From an uncultured Collinsella sp. (GTDB lineage Bacteria; Actinomycetota; Coriobacteriia; Coriobacteriales; Coriobacteriaceae), in NCBI GenBank assembly GCA_934621295.1, contig CAKTVB010000003.1, positions 1 to 64,000 on the forward strand: a stretch of DNA of 64,000 nucleotides, written 5' to 3'. The stretch's first letter is position 1, and each line of letters opens with the position of its first letter. The translations under genes and the position numbers were made by a program. Positions 26,398 to 34,418 of the stretch are shown one piece after another. Under the pieces are notes generated by a model that had not been told where the DNA came from, made no database searches, and saw only the letters and a list, made by a program, of their open reading frames with translations.

Positions 26398-27510
26398 CTA
26401 CGCCAAGGCCGCAACCACCTTGTCGCCCATATCGGCGGTACCGATGATCTTCTCGGCAGGCGTGTTCGAATCCGCGATATCGCGCGTGCGCCAGCCCTCG
26501 TCGAGCACGCGCTCGACAGCCGTCTCAATCATTGCGGCTTCCTCGGTCATATCGAAGGCATAGGTGAGCATCATGGCCACCGAGAGGATCTGCGCGAGTG
26601 GGTTGGCGATGCCCTGGCCCGCGATATCGGGCGCAGAGCCGGCACTGGGCTCAAAGAGAGACACGCCGTCACCCAGGCTCGCCGAAGCCAGCATGCCAAG
26701 AGAACCCGTAATCTGTGCGGCCTCGTCGGAGAGGATGTCGCCGAACATGTTCTCGGTCACCACAACATCGAAGTCGGCAGGACGGTTGATGAGCTGCATC
26801 GCGGTGTTGTCCACAAGCAGGTCCTCGAGTTCCACATCGGCATACTCTTCATCGTGCACGCGATGGACCACCTCGCGCCACATACGCGAGGTCTCGAGCA
26901 CGTTGCGCTTGTCAACGCTGCTCACCTTGCCGCGACGCTTGCGGGCGGCCTCGAAGGCCTGGCGGGCAATGCGCTCGACCTCGTACTCGCGATATTCCAT
27001 GACGTCCACTGCACGTTGACCGGCCTCGCCGTTTGCGGCAGCGCCTTGTTCGTCGTAGAAACGCTCGTGACTACCAAAGTAGATACCACCCGTGAGCTCG
27101 CGCACGAGCACCATGTCGACGCCCTTGATGACCTCGGGCCTAAGGGTGGAGGCCCCGGCAAGCGCGTCGTAGATCTTCACAGGGCGAAGATTGGTGTAGA
27201 GCCCCAGAGCCTTGCGAATGCGCAGGAGACCCTGCTCGGGACGAGGAGCGTTGGGGTCGGTAGAATCCCACTTCGGGCCGCCGACGCTCGCCAGCAAGAC
27301 GGCATCGGACGCTTGAGCTGCGGCAAGCGTGGCCTCGGGCAGCGGGTCCGAGCATGCATCGATCGCGGCGCCGCCGATGAGCGCGTCTTCGCAAACAAAC
27401 TCAACGCCGGCGCGTGCGCCCACGGCGGCAAGCACCTTCTTGCCCTCGGCGATAACCTCGGGGCCAATACCGTCACCCGGCAGGGTGCACACCTTGTAGC
27501 TCTTCTTCAC
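26398..27510 (-). CDS. leuB: 3-isopropylmalate dehydrogenase
   Basis: Oxidatively decarboxylates 3-isopropylmalate, third step of leucine synthesis. GTG 27510 is preferred (reads MKKSYKVCTLPGDGIGPEV, with TGGAG seven bases upstream); ATG 27567, directly after the leuD stop, would add 19 non-conserved residues and has no ribosome binding site. The 370-residue form has LLRIRKALGLYTNLRPVK, VRELTGGIYFG and the NAD motif region MFGDILSDEAAQITGSLGMLASASLG. Last gene of leuACDB. Confidence 0.95.
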   Translation of the reverse strand: MKKSYKVCTLPGDGIGPEVIAEGKKVLAAVGARAGVEFVCEDALIGGAAIDACSDPLPEATLAAAQASDAVLLASVGGPKWDSTDPNAPRPEQGLLRIRKALGLYTNLRPVKIYDALAGASTLRPEVIKGVDMVLVRELTGGIYFGSHERFYDEQGAAANGEAGQRAVDVMEYREYEVERIARQAFEAARKRRGKVSSVDKRNVLETSRMWREVVHRVHDEEYADVELEDLLVDNTAMQLINRPADFDVVVTENMFGDILSDEAAQITGSLGMLASASLGDGVSLFEPSAGSAPDIAGQGIANPLAQILSVAMMLTYAFDMTEEAAMIETAVERVLDEGWRTRDIADSNTPAEKIIGTADMGDKVVAALA

Positions 27511-27567
27511 GTTGCAACTCCAATCAAGGGTTGAAGGGCCTTTGGCAAAGGGATTTTCCATAGCCAT

Positions 27568-28074
27568 CTACTCGGCCTGGGCGTCGGCGATCTTCTTCTT
27601 GGTGCGCTCCACCAGGCCGCCGGCGTTGATAATCTCCTGGATAAACGGCGGGAACGGCTGCGCATGGAAGGTCGCGCCCGTGGTCTCGTCCACGATCGTG
27701 CCGGTATCGGCATCGACACTCACCACATCGCCGTCCGAGATGGCGTCAACGGCTTCCGGGCACTCCAGAATAGGCAGCCCCATGTTGATGGAGTTGCGGT
27801 AGAAGATGCGCGCGAAACTCTTAGCGATGACGCAGGAAACGCCTGCCGCCTTGATGGCCACCGGGGCATGCTCGCGCGAGGAGCCGCAGCCAAAGTTCTC
27901 ATCGGCAACGATAATGTCGCCGGGCTTCACGCGCGTCACAAACGTAGTGTCCAGATCTTCCAGACAATGCTTGGCAAGCTCTGCCGGATCGGATGTGTTG
28001 AGATAACGAGCCGGAATGATGACATCGGTATCGATGTCACGGCCATAACGAAAAACAGTTCCGTTGAATTTCAT
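27568..28074 (-). CDS. leuD: 3-isopropylmalate dehydratase small subunit
   Basis: Swivel-domain subunit of isopropylmalate isomerase, partner of LeuC. The 168-residue protein shows FRYGRDIDTDVIIPARYL, ENFGCGSSREHAPVAI and FARIFYRNSINMGLP. ATG 28074 has AGGAAAGG eight bases upstream; GTG 28083 is the alternative. It is separated from leuC by 342 bases containing two nested hairpin elements, which is unusual because leuC and leuD normally adjoin. Confidence 0.96.
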   Translation of the reverse strand: MKFNGTVFRYGRDIDTDVIIPARYLNTSDPAELAKHCLEDLDTTFVTRVKPGDIIVADENFGCGSSREHAPVAIKAAGVSCVIAKSFARIFYRNSINMGLPILECPEAVDAISDGDVVSVDADTGTIVDETTGATFHAQPFPPFIQEIINAGGLVERTKKKIADAQAE

Positions 28075-28090
28075 ATCGTTCACCTTTCCT

Positions 28091-28202
28091 GGGAGGGTTC
28101 AGACATTGCTCGCTATTTCAAACAGTCCTGCTCGCACGGAGAGCACATTCAGTGCTCTCCGGCTCGTGCGGAACTCATATCGAGCAATGTCTGAACCCTC
28201 CC
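28091..28202. repeat. Nested hairpin element A (leuC-leuD spacer)
   Basis: Outer arms of 22 bp (28091-28112, starting GGGAGGGTTC, and 28181-28202, ending GAACCCTCCC) are perfect reverse complements. They enclose a 55-base core (28121-28175, AACAGTCCTG to GCGGAACT) that itself folds through GGAGAGCAC-ATTCA-GTGCTCTCC and CGCACG/CGTGCG. No U-run follows on either strand. The 97 bases between elements A and B (28203-28299) show nothing recognisable. Confidence 0.85.
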
Positions 28203-28299
28203 TCACAGCTAGGACGTTGTGCAAATAGACCAGTCGAGGCAACAGGGCTTAAAACCCTATAGCACCGATTTCTTACTCCCTATTCAGAACTGCATGCAT

Positions 28300-28410
28300 G
28301 GGGTCCTCGGGCTTTGATTGATACAAGTTCCGCACGAGCCGGAGAGCACTAAATGTCACTTCCGTGCGAGCAGGACTGTTCGTAGGAGCAATCAAAGCCC
28401 GAGGAGCCCC
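28300..28410. repeat. Nested hairpin element B (after leuC stop)
   Basis: Outer arms 28300-28320 (GGGGTCCTCGGGC start) and 28389-28410 (GAGGAGCCCC end) pair over 21 bases with one bulge; they bear no similarity to the arms of element A. The enclosed core 28326-28380 is the reverse complement of core A with 50 of 55 bases identical. The element ends 7 bases after the leuC stop. Confidence 0.85.
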
Positions 28411-28416
28411 GGGCGC

Positions 28417-29679
28417 CTACAGGTCTGAGGGCAGTGCAATGTGGCCGGCGACGGCAGAAGCGGCGCAGACGGCAGGGCTTGCCAGGTAGACCTCGGACGT
28501 GGGATCGCCCATGCGGCCTACGAAGTTGCGATTGGTCGAGGAGATGCAGCGCTCCCCTGCAGCGAGGATGCCCATGTAGCCGCCCAGGCACGGGCCGCAC
28601 GTGGGCGTCGAGACCACGCAATGCGCGTTGATGAAGATATCCATCAGGCCCTCATGCACGCACTGGAGCCAGACCTTTTGGGTTGCAGGGATTACGATGC
28701 AGCGCACGTTCTCGGCAACGGTACGGCCGCGCAGGACCTCGGCCGCGGCACGCATGTCCTCGATACGGCCGTTGGTGCACGAACCGATAACGGCCTGGTC
28801 GACGGCGATATGACGGCTCTCGGCCACGAGATGCGTATTGCTGGGCAGGTGCGGCCAGGACACACACGGCTCAATCTCGGCGGCATCGATCTTGATAACC
28901 TGCTTGTACTCGGCATCCGCATCGGGATGATACTCAACCGGCGTGCGGCGGGCGCGGGCAGCCACGTACTCGCGGCACTTGTCGTCTACCTCAAAAAGAC
29001 CGGCCTTACCGCCTGCCTCGATCGCCATGTTCGCGATGGTCAAACGCCCCTCAACAGAGAGGTTCTCAATCGTCGAGCCGCCAAACTCCATAGCGCAATA
29101 CAGGGCACCGTCGACGCCGATCATTCCGATGATGTGCAGAATGATGTCCTTTGCCGTAGCACCTACGGGCAGCTCGCCATCGATCTCGAAGCGAATCGTC
29201 TCGGGCACCTTGAACCAGGCGCGACCCGTTGCCATGCCTACACCGGCGTCGGTGGAACCGACACCGGTGGAGAAGGCACCGATGCCGCCGTAAGTGCAGG
29301 TATGGGAATCGGCACCGATCATAAGATCGCCGGGCACCACAACGCCCTGCTCGGGCAGCAGCGCATGCTCGATACCCATGCAGCCCTGCTCAAAGTAGTT
29401 CACGATCTTGTGCTCATGGGCAAAATCGCGCGTAATCTTGGTCTGCTCGGCGCTCTTGATGTCCTTGTTGGGCGAATAGTGGTCAGGCACCAGGCAAATG
29501 CGCTCGCGGTCAAAGACGCCCGCGCCGATCTCGCGCACCGTCTTGATGGCGATAGGGGCCGTGATGTCGTTGGCGAGCACCAGGTCGAGATCGCACTCGA
29601 CCAGCTGGCCCGGCACAACCTCATCGAGGCCCGCGTGCGCGGCCAAAATCTTCTCTGCCATGGTCATGGGACGTGCCAT
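28417..29679 (-). CDS. leuC: 3-isopropylmalate dehydratase large subunit
   Basis: Aconitase-family 4Fe-4S subunit of isopropylmalate isomerase, 420 residues, the short LeuC/HacA type found in many anaerobes. Cluster cysteines lie in VIGSCTNGRIEDM and STPTCGPCLGGYMG; also IGADSHTCTYGGIGAF. The ATG follows GAGAGGAAACCC. Its partner is LeuD downstream. The cluster would need the Fe-S delivery system represented here by the NifU-like protein. Confidence 0.96.
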   Translation of the reverse strand: MARPMTMAEKILAAHAGLDEVVPGQLVECDLDLVLANDITAPIAIKTVREIGAGVFDRERICLVPDHYSPNKDIKSAEQTKITRDFAHEHKIVNYFEQGCMGIEHALLPEQGVVVPGDLMIGADSHTCTYGGIGAFSTGVGSTDAGVGMATGRAWFKVPETIRFEIDGELPVGATAKDIILHIIGMIGVDGALYCAMEFGGSTIENLSVEGRLTIANMAIEAGGKAGLFEVDDKCREYVAARARRTPVEYHPDADAEYKQVIKIDAAEIEPCVSWPHLPSNTHLVAESRHIAVDQAVIGSCTNGRIEDMRAAAEVLRGRTVAENVRCIVIPATQKVWLQCVHEGLMDIFINAHCVVSTPTCGPCLGGYMGILAAGERCISSTNRNFVGRMGDPTSEVYLASPAVCAASAVAGHIALPSDL

Positions 29680-29739
29680 TGGGTTTCCTCTCTTGATAAA
29701 TCTTCGGCAATCAGGCGGAAAGGGTGGTAATTGCCCCCT

Positions 29740-31275
29740 TTATTTGCCCTCTTTGGAGCGAGCGGTCTGAATCATGCGGTTGACAGCGTTTACGTAGGCC
29801 TTCGCGCTCGAAACGATGATATCGGTATCGGCGCCGCGACCGGTGTAGACCCTGCCGTCCTCGGCCGTGATGCGCACCGTCACCTCGCCAATGGCATCAA
29901 TGCCGCGGCTGATGGCCTTGACCGAGAACTCCGCCAAGTCGCCATGGACCGCCACAACCTTGTCCACTGCCTTGTAGGCGGCGTCGACAGGGCCGGTGCC
30001 CGTGGCGCACACCACATGCTTGACGCCCAGCTCGTCGCTGATGGTCGCCGTGGCAGTAGGAACCAAGGGGTCGCCGCAGGACACCTGCAAGGCGTCGAGG
30101 GTGTAGATGGCCTTCACCTCGCGCTGACGCTCCTGAACCATCGACTCGAGGTCCTCGTCAAAGACCTCTTTCTTCTGATCGGCAATCTCCAGGAAGCGGT
30201 TATAGACATCCTCAAACGCGGCATCGTCGAAGGTGTAGCCCAGCTCGCCCAGACGATGACGCAGGGCTGCATGGCCGGAACGGGCAGAGAGGATGATCTC
30301 GGAACCAGCAGCACCCACATCTGCCGGATCGATGATCTCGTAGGTATCGCGCGCCTTGAGCACGCCATCCTGATGAATGCCGGAGCTATGCGCAAAGGCG
30401 TTGGCGCCCACGATAGCCTTGTTGGGCTGCACGTTAATGCCCGTGATAGAGCTCACCAGCCTTGAGGCACGCGTCAGCTCACGGGTCACGACATCGGTAT
30501 GGGCGTCGAGAGCCTCGCCATGCATCTTGATGGCCATAACGACCTCTTCGAGCGAGGTATTGCCCGCGCGCTCGCCCAGGCCGTTGATGGTGCACTCAAT
30601 CTGCGTGGCGCCGTTTTGAACGGCGTCGAGGGCAAGAGCGGTGGCCATGCCCAGATCATTATGCGTATGCACGGAAATGGTCACGTCCTCGATGCCGTCA
30701 ACACGCTCGCGCAGGTCCTTGATGCGCGTGCCAAAATTCCACGGCATGTTGTATCCGGTGGTGTCGGGAATGTTGACGACGGTCGCGCCTGCCTTCACCG
30801 CTGCCTGGATGATACGGACAAGGAACTCCTGATCGGAGCGACCGGCGTCCTCGGCATAGAACTCGACATCGTCCACAAAGTTGCGAGCGTGCTTCACGGC
30901 ATGAATCGCGCGCTCGATAGCCTCTTCCTCGGTGAGATGCAGCTTGTCGCGCAAATGGGAGGGAGAAACGCCCAGACCGGTATGGATGCGCGGGCGCTTG
31001 GCGCTCTTAAGGGCCTCAGCGGCAACCTCGATATCCTTATCGACAGCACGTGTCAGGCCACAAACCGTGCAAGCGTCACCGGCAATCTTTCCGATCTCGT
31101 GAACCGACTTGAAGTCACCAGGGCTCGAGATGGGGAAACCGGCCTCAATGACATCGACATTCATGCGCACGAGCTGACGCGCGATGATGAGTTTCTCCTC
31201 GGTATTCATACTTGCACCGGGCGACTGCTCGCCATCACGCAGAGTAGTATCGAAGATTGCGATTTTGCGGGTCAT
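29740..31275 (-). CDS. leuA: 2-isopropylmalate synthase
   Basis: First committed enzyme of leucine synthesis, condensing acetyl-CoA with 2-oxoisovalerate. The 511-residue protein has the DRE-TIM barrel motif DTTLRDGEQSPGASM (9-23), metal ligands in SVHTHNDLGMA, the signature NGLGERAGN, and a C-terminal LeuA allosteric domain from about 390 that binds leucine in the family. The ATG follows CAGGAGGAACC. First structural gene of the operon, controlled by the leader peptide and attenuator upstream. Confidence 0.96.
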   Translation of the reverse strand: MTRKIAIFDTTLRDGEQSPGASMNTEEKLIIARQLVRMNVDVIEAGFPISSPGDFKSVHEIGKIAGDACTVCGLTRAVDKDIEVAAEALKSAKRPRIHTGLGVSPSHLRDKLHLTEEEAIERAIHAVKHARNFVDDVEFYAEDAGRSDQEFLVRIIQAAVKAGATVVNIPDTTGYNMPWNFGTRIKDLRERVDGIEDVTISVHTHNDLGMATALALDAVQNGATQIECTINGLGERAGNTSLEEVVMAIKMHGEALDAHTDVVTRELTRASRLVSSITGINVQPNKAIVGANAFAHSSGIHQDGVLKARDTYEIIDPADVGAAGSEIILSARSGHAALRHRLGELGYTFDDAAFEDVYNRFLEIADQKKEVFDEDLESMVQERQREVKAIYTLDALQVSCGDPLVPTATATISDELGVKHVVCATGTGPVDAAYKAVDKVVAVHGDLAEFSVKAISRGIDAIGEVTVRITAEDGRVYTGRGADTDIIVSSAKAYVNAVNRMIQTARSKEGK

Positions 31276-31354
31276 GGTTCCTCCTGTACATCAAAGCCGC
31301 CAGGCGACTATGTTCAACATGTCGGGCTTTGTAGACACGTACAGGCGAGAGATA

Positions 31355-31415
31355 GAAAAACACCCGAGCGCTCATACGGACCGCAAAGCGATGGTCAGTT
31401 ACGCACTCGGGTGTT
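31355..31415 (-). terminator. Leu operon attenuator (intrinsic terminator in leader)
   Basis: Read leftwards, AACACCCGAG...CTCGGGTGTT forms a stem and is followed by five T, 80 bases before leuA. A competing hairpin, CTAC-TAAG-GTAG flanked by CGCG, overlaps the last codons of the leader peptide at 31441-31461, the classical arrangement for ribosome-position-dependent attenuation. Confidence 0.82.
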
Positions 31416-31443
31416 AAGCAGGTTGAAGAAATCCCAAGCGCGA

Positions 31444-31497
31444 CTACCTTAGTAGCGCGAGGGTTAGGAGTGCAGAAGCAAAGGCGTTATTCGTCAT
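31444..31497 (-). CDS. leuL: Leucine operon leader peptide
   Basis: A 17-residue peptide, MTNNAFASALLTLALLR, with five leucines in its last eight positions before Arg and stop; three use CTA, a rare codon at this GC. A GAGAGGAGTG ribosome binding site lies eight bases upstream of the ATG at 31497. It is followed by mutually exclusive hairpins and a terminator before leuA. This is the pattern of transcription attenuation by leucyl-tRNA supply known from enterobacterial leu and actinobacterial leader peptides. Stalling at the CTA codons would be expected to favour read-through into leuACDB. No other start in the region is as well supported. Confidence 0.88.
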   Translation of the reverse strand: MTNNAFASALLTLALLR

Positions 31498-31620
31498 GAT
31501 ATGCGCACTCCTCTCAAGTAAAGCAACAACAAAGAGAAGCTTAACAGAATCAAAGTTTGCTAAAAGCGGAAATTCAGATTGTTACAGCTTTGGAAACGAG
31601 CAAAAACACGTTGACCGCCA

Positions 31621-31655
31621 AAAGAAAACCCGGCTCGCGGATGCGAACCGGGTTT
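31621..31655 (-). terminator. Terminator of rplA
   Basis: AAACCCGG pairs with CCGGGTTT; the reverse strand continues into TTTTCTTT. It lies 25 bases after the rplA stop. Confidence 0.88.
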
Positions 31656-31679
31656 AGAAGAACTATTCAGTCCGAACAA

Positions 31680-32387
31680 CTACTCAGCGAGGAAGTTGCG
31701 CTGAACAGCGGGGTCAACCTTAACGCCAGGACCCATGGTGGAGCTCACGGAGATGCTCTTCACGTACTTGCCCTTAGCAGAAGCGGGCTTAACGCGCAGA
31801 ATCTCGGTGTAGAGGGCAGCGTAGTTCTCGACGAGCTGCTCATCAGAGAAGGACTTCTTGCCCAGGGGCACATGGCAGATGCCATAGCGGTCGGCACGAT
31901 ACTCAACGCGGCCAGCCTTGAGCTCGGAGACCATCTTGGCAACATCCATGGTAACGGTGCCGAGCTTGGGGTTCGGCATCAGGCCACGGGGGCCGAGGAT
32001 CTTACCGATGCGGCCAACCTTGGCCATCATGGTCGGCAGAGCGATGGCAGCGTCGAACTCGATGTTGCCCTTCTGGATCTCGGCGATCAGCTCGTCGGAG
32101 CCAACGATGTCGGCACCGGCCTCACGAGCCTCATCAGCCTTAGCACCCTCGGCGAAGACGGCGACGCGGACGGTCTTGCCGGTGCCGTGAGGCAGGGAGA
32201 TGGAGCCACGGATGTTCTGATCGGCCTTACGGGTGTCGATGCCAAGGCGGAAGTGAGCCTCGACGGTCTCGTCAAAGTTGGCGGTTGCAACCTCCTTGAC
32301 GAGAGCGACAGCCTTAAGCGGGGTGTAGAGCTGAGTGGAATCAACCTTCTCAGCGGCGGAGCGGTACTTCTTACCGTGCTTAGCCAT
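31680..32387 (-). CDS. rplA: 50S ribosomal protein L1
   Basis: Stalk-base protein of the large subunit and translational repressor of its own operon in many bacteria. The 235-residue sequence has the L1 signature GTVTMDVAKMVSELKAGRVEYRADRYG and GPRGLMPNPK. The ATG follows ACAGGAGGTATGTAAT. Last gene of the secE-nusG-rplK-rplA group; rplJ and rplL do not follow and must lie elsewhere. Confidence 0.97.
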   Translation of the reverse strand: MAKHGKKYRSAAEKVDSTQLYTPLKAVALVKEVATANFDETVEAHFRLGIDTRKADQNIRGSISLPHGTGKTVRVAVFAEGAKADEAREAGADIVGSDELIAEIQKGNIEFDAAIALPTMMAKVGRIGKILGPRGLMPNPKLGTVTMDVAKMVSELKAGRVEYRADRYGICHVPLGKKSFSDEQLVENYAALYTEILRVKPASAKGKYVKSISVSSTMGPGVKVDPAVQRNFLAE

Positions 32388-32456
32388 ATTACATACCTCC
32401 TGTGGTCAAACGGGCCTAAGCCCTCCCACATCAACGCGTGCCCTATTGCACGCAAA

Positions 32457-32480
32457 CGGGCACGACACGCATCGTGCCCG
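32457..32480 (-). other. rplK-rplA intercistronic hairpin
   Basis: CGGGCACGA pairs with TCGTGCCCG around a 6-base loop, 20 bases after rplK. On the reverse strand only TTT follows, so it could be a partial terminator or an mRNA regulatory site. Confidence 0.45.
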
Positions 32481-32500
32481 AAATTACCTAAACAGTATCG

Positions 32501-32929
32501 CTACTCGGCGACGGTGACGCCCATGGAGCGAGCAGTGCCGGCGATGATCTTCTTGGCGGCCTCGATGTCGTTAGCATTGAGGTCCGGCATCTTGATCTCG
32601 GCGATCTTGGTGAGCTGCTCCTGAGTAAGCTGACCAACCTTGTCGGCCTGGGGCTTACCGGAACCGCTCTTGAGCTTGAGCTCCTTTTTGATGAGGTGAG
32701 CCGCAGGAGGAGTCTTCGTCACGAACGTGAAGGAGCGATCCTCATAAACGGTGATCTCAACGGGGATGATGTCGCCCTGCTTGTCCTGCGTAGCGGCATT
32801 GAACGCCTGGCAGAACTGCATGATGTTGACCTGAGCGGCACCCAGTGCCGGGCCAACGGGAGGAGCGGGGTTAGCAGCGCCAGCAGGAATCTGGAGCTTA
32901 ATGACAGTAGCAACCTTCTTCTCAGCCAT
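32501..32929 (-). CDS. rplK: 50S ribosomal protein L11
   Basis: Binds the GTPase-associated centre of 23S rRNA. The 142-residue protein has the full L11 pattern: KLQIPAGAANPAPPVGPALG near the N-terminus, TKTPPAAHLIKKELKLKSGSGKP and the C-terminal signature AAKKIIAGTARSMGVTV. The ATG follows TAGGAAGGTTTTGAC. It lies 116 bases after nusG. Confidence 0.98.
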   Translation of the reverse strand: MAEKKVATVIKLQIPAGAANPAPPVGPALGAAQVNIMQFCQAFNAATQDKQGDIIPVEITVYEDRSFTFVTKTPPAAHLIKKELKLKSGSGKPQADKVGQLTQEQLTKIAEIKMPDLNANDIEAAKKIIAGTARSMGVTVAE

Positions 32930-33045
32930 GTCAAAACCTTCCTAAAACACGAATGTGTCTACAGTGCCAATATGTTCAACGCGTACCCGTTAGAAGCAAT
33001 CCATCCGGTGAGCAGCCGGCAGATGAGCGTGAACGCGAGAACGAA

Positions 33046-33582
33046 CTAAGAAATAACGGAGACCTGATCGAACGAAAGCTCGACGGGAGTCTCGCGGCCG
33101 AAGATCATCAGCGTGACCTTGACCTTGCCGGCTTCGGGGTTAACCTCAGAGACCTTACCATCAAAGTCCGCAAGTGGACCAGAAGTAACGCGAACAGACG
33201 TGCCGACCTCGATATTGACGGTCGTACGCTTAGGTGCGCCGCCCTTATCGCTCTTGCGCATCATCTTGTTGTACTCTTCGCGCGAGAGCGGAGCGGGCTT
33301 TCCGTTGCCGCCCAAAAAACCGGTAACGCCCGGGGTGTTACGGACGCACGTCCAAGAATCGTCATCCATCTCCATACGAACCAGAACATAGCTCGGGAAG
33401 ATCTTGGAATCCTTGGTCTCGCGAGCGCCGTTCTCCTTGATCTCGGTCACACGCTCGGTGGGAATCTCGATATCAAAGATGCGATCGGTCATACCCATGG
33501 TCTCGATGCGATGCTCAAGGTCGGACTTAACACGGTTCTCGTAACCAGAGTACGTGTGGACGACATACCAGCGCTTGGACAT
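33046..33582 (-). CDS. nusG: Transcription termination/antitermination factor NusG
   Basis: Processivity factor bound to RNA polymerase that also links to Rho and the ribosome. The 178-residue protein has an N-terminal NGN domain (WYVVHTYSGYENRVKSDLEHRIETM, FPSYVLVRMEMDDDSWTCVRNTPGVTGFLG) and a C-terminal KOW (VRVTSGPLADFDGKVSEVNPEAGKVKVTL). The ATG at 33582 follows GAGGGGTTAAGC and is 2 bases from the secE stop. Confidence 0.97.
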   Translation of the reverse strand: MSKRWYVVHTYSGYENRVKSDLEHRIETMGMTDRIFDIEIPTERVTEIKENGARETKDSKIFPSYVLVRMEMDDDSWTCVRNTPGVTGFLGGNGKPAPLSREEYNKMMRKSDKGGAPKRTTVNIEVGTSVRVTSGPLADFDGKVSEVNPEAGKVKVTLMIFGRETPVELSFDQVSVIS

Positions 33583-33584
33583 GC

Positions 33585-33896
33585 TTAACCCCTCAATCCG
33601 GAGAAGGCCACCAGCGCCTGGCCGATACCGGCATCAAGCAGCGCGATGACAACGCCAACAACGATCAGGGAAACGCACACCGTGACGGAATAGTTGATGA
33701 GCTCCTTCTTGGAGGGCCACACAACACGCTTCATCTCGGAGCGCACAGAAGAGAAATACTTCTTGATGCGGGCAAACAGGCCGGGCTTCTTGTTCTTATC
33801 CTTGGCCTTAGCCTTTACGGTCTTCTTGACCTCAGGCTTAGCAGCAGCCTTGTTGGAGCCCTGCTGAGACTTCTTCTTGGTCTTCTTGTTGGCCAT
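33585..33896 (-). CDS. secE: Preprotein translocase subunit SecE
   Basis: Essential small subunit of the SecYEG channel. The 103-residue form starts at ATG 33896 (GGAGG nine bases upstream). A lysine-rich head of 45 residues (KKTKKKSQQ, KKTVKAKAKDKNKK) precedes the conserved amphipathic segment FSSVRSEMKRVVWPSKKELINYS and a single helix VTVCVSLIVVGVVIALLDAG. The extended basic head is common in Actinobacteria. Confidence 0.95.
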   Translation of the reverse strand: MANKKTKKKSQQGSNKAAAKPEVKKTVKAKAKDKNKKPGLFARIKKYFSSVRSEMKRVVWPSKKELINYSVTVCVSLIVVGVVIALLDAGIGQALVAFSGLRG

Positions 33897-33973
33897 GAAC
33901 ATTTACCTCCGGCACAGACCCAACATACAGTAACAAACCGTAAGCCCCCTATGGAGGCTTACGGATCAAAGAC

Positions 33974-34049
33974 TGGCACGCCAGGAAGGACTCGAACCCT
34001 CAACACTCGGTTTTGGAGACCGATGCTCTACCAATTGAACTACTGGCGT
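33974..34049 (-). tRNA. tRNA-Trp (CCA)
   Basis: A 76-base cloverleaf with acceptor stem ACGCCAG/CTGGCGT, anticodon loop CTCCAAA between GGT-type stem arms, T-loop GGTTCGAGTCC, and an encoded 3' CCA. It lies between rpmG and secE, a position seen in other Gram-positive genomes. Confidence 0.96.
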
Positions 34050-34055
34050 ATGTCA

Positions 34056-34078
34056 AAAGAGACTAGCGAGTCTCTTTA
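34056..34078 (-). terminator. Terminator overlapping the rpmG stop
   Basis: AAAGAGACT pairs with AGTCTCTTT with a 4-base loop and TTTTG follows on the reverse strand. The left arm includes the last codons of rpmG, and the tRNA-Trp gene starts 7 bases later, so it may also act as a processing site. Confidence 0.6.
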
Positions 34079-34212
34079 TGCACGGTGTGACGACGGCACC
34101 AGGGGCAATACTTCTTAAGCTCCATGCGATCAGGGGTGTTGGCCTTGTTCTTGGTCGTAGTGTAATTACGACGCTTGCACTCGGTGCAGGCAAGTGTAAC
34201 GAGAGTACGCAT
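34063..34212 (-). CDS. rpmG: 50S ribosomal protein L33
   Basis: A 49-residue ribosomal protein, MRTLVTLACTECKRRNYTT followed by TKNKANTPDRMELKKYCPWCRRH. It is the zinc-binding (C+) form: CTEC and CPWC supply four cysteines. The ATG at 34212 has GGAGGTAAAAGACAC upstream. Placed between tuf and secE as in many Gram-positives. Confidence 0.96.
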   Translation of the reverse strand: MRTLVTLACTECKRRNYTTTKNKANTPDRMELKKYCPWCRRHTVHKETR

Positions 34213-34259
34213 GTGTCTTTTACCTCCAAATACCGTACCTCACGGGCACGGTGGTAAAC

Positions 34260-34287
34260 ATTATCATCTGCAATGGGGTTATGTCAA
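34260..34287 (-). promoter_or_regulatory. Promoter of rpmG-tRNA-Trp-secE-nusG
   Basis: On the reverse strand a consensus TTGACA (34287-34282) and GATAAT (34265-34260) are spaced by 16 bases, about 48 bases before rpmG and after the tuf terminator. Confidence 0.85.
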
Positions 34288-34355
34288 TGCGATTTACGTC
34301 TCCACGATTTTTCTGCAGATCCAGAACACAATCCTGTTATTAGTGCGCATCGACA

Positions 34356-34389
34356 CAAAAACCCGGCTCCCCCGAAGAGGAACCGGGTT
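34356..34389 (-). terminator. Terminator of tuf
   Basis: AACCCGG pairs with CCGGGTT, followed on the reverse strand by TTTTTGTG. It is 30 bases after the tuf stop. Confidence 0.88.
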
Positions 34390-34418
34390 AATGAAATCAA
34401 CAGCTTGAGTAGCTAAAG

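Noticed and set aside
31276..31600. A leucine T-box upstream of leuA
   Set aside because: No T-box sequence (TGGNACCGCG) or specifier-loop structure is present; the leader-peptide ORF explains the terminator instead.
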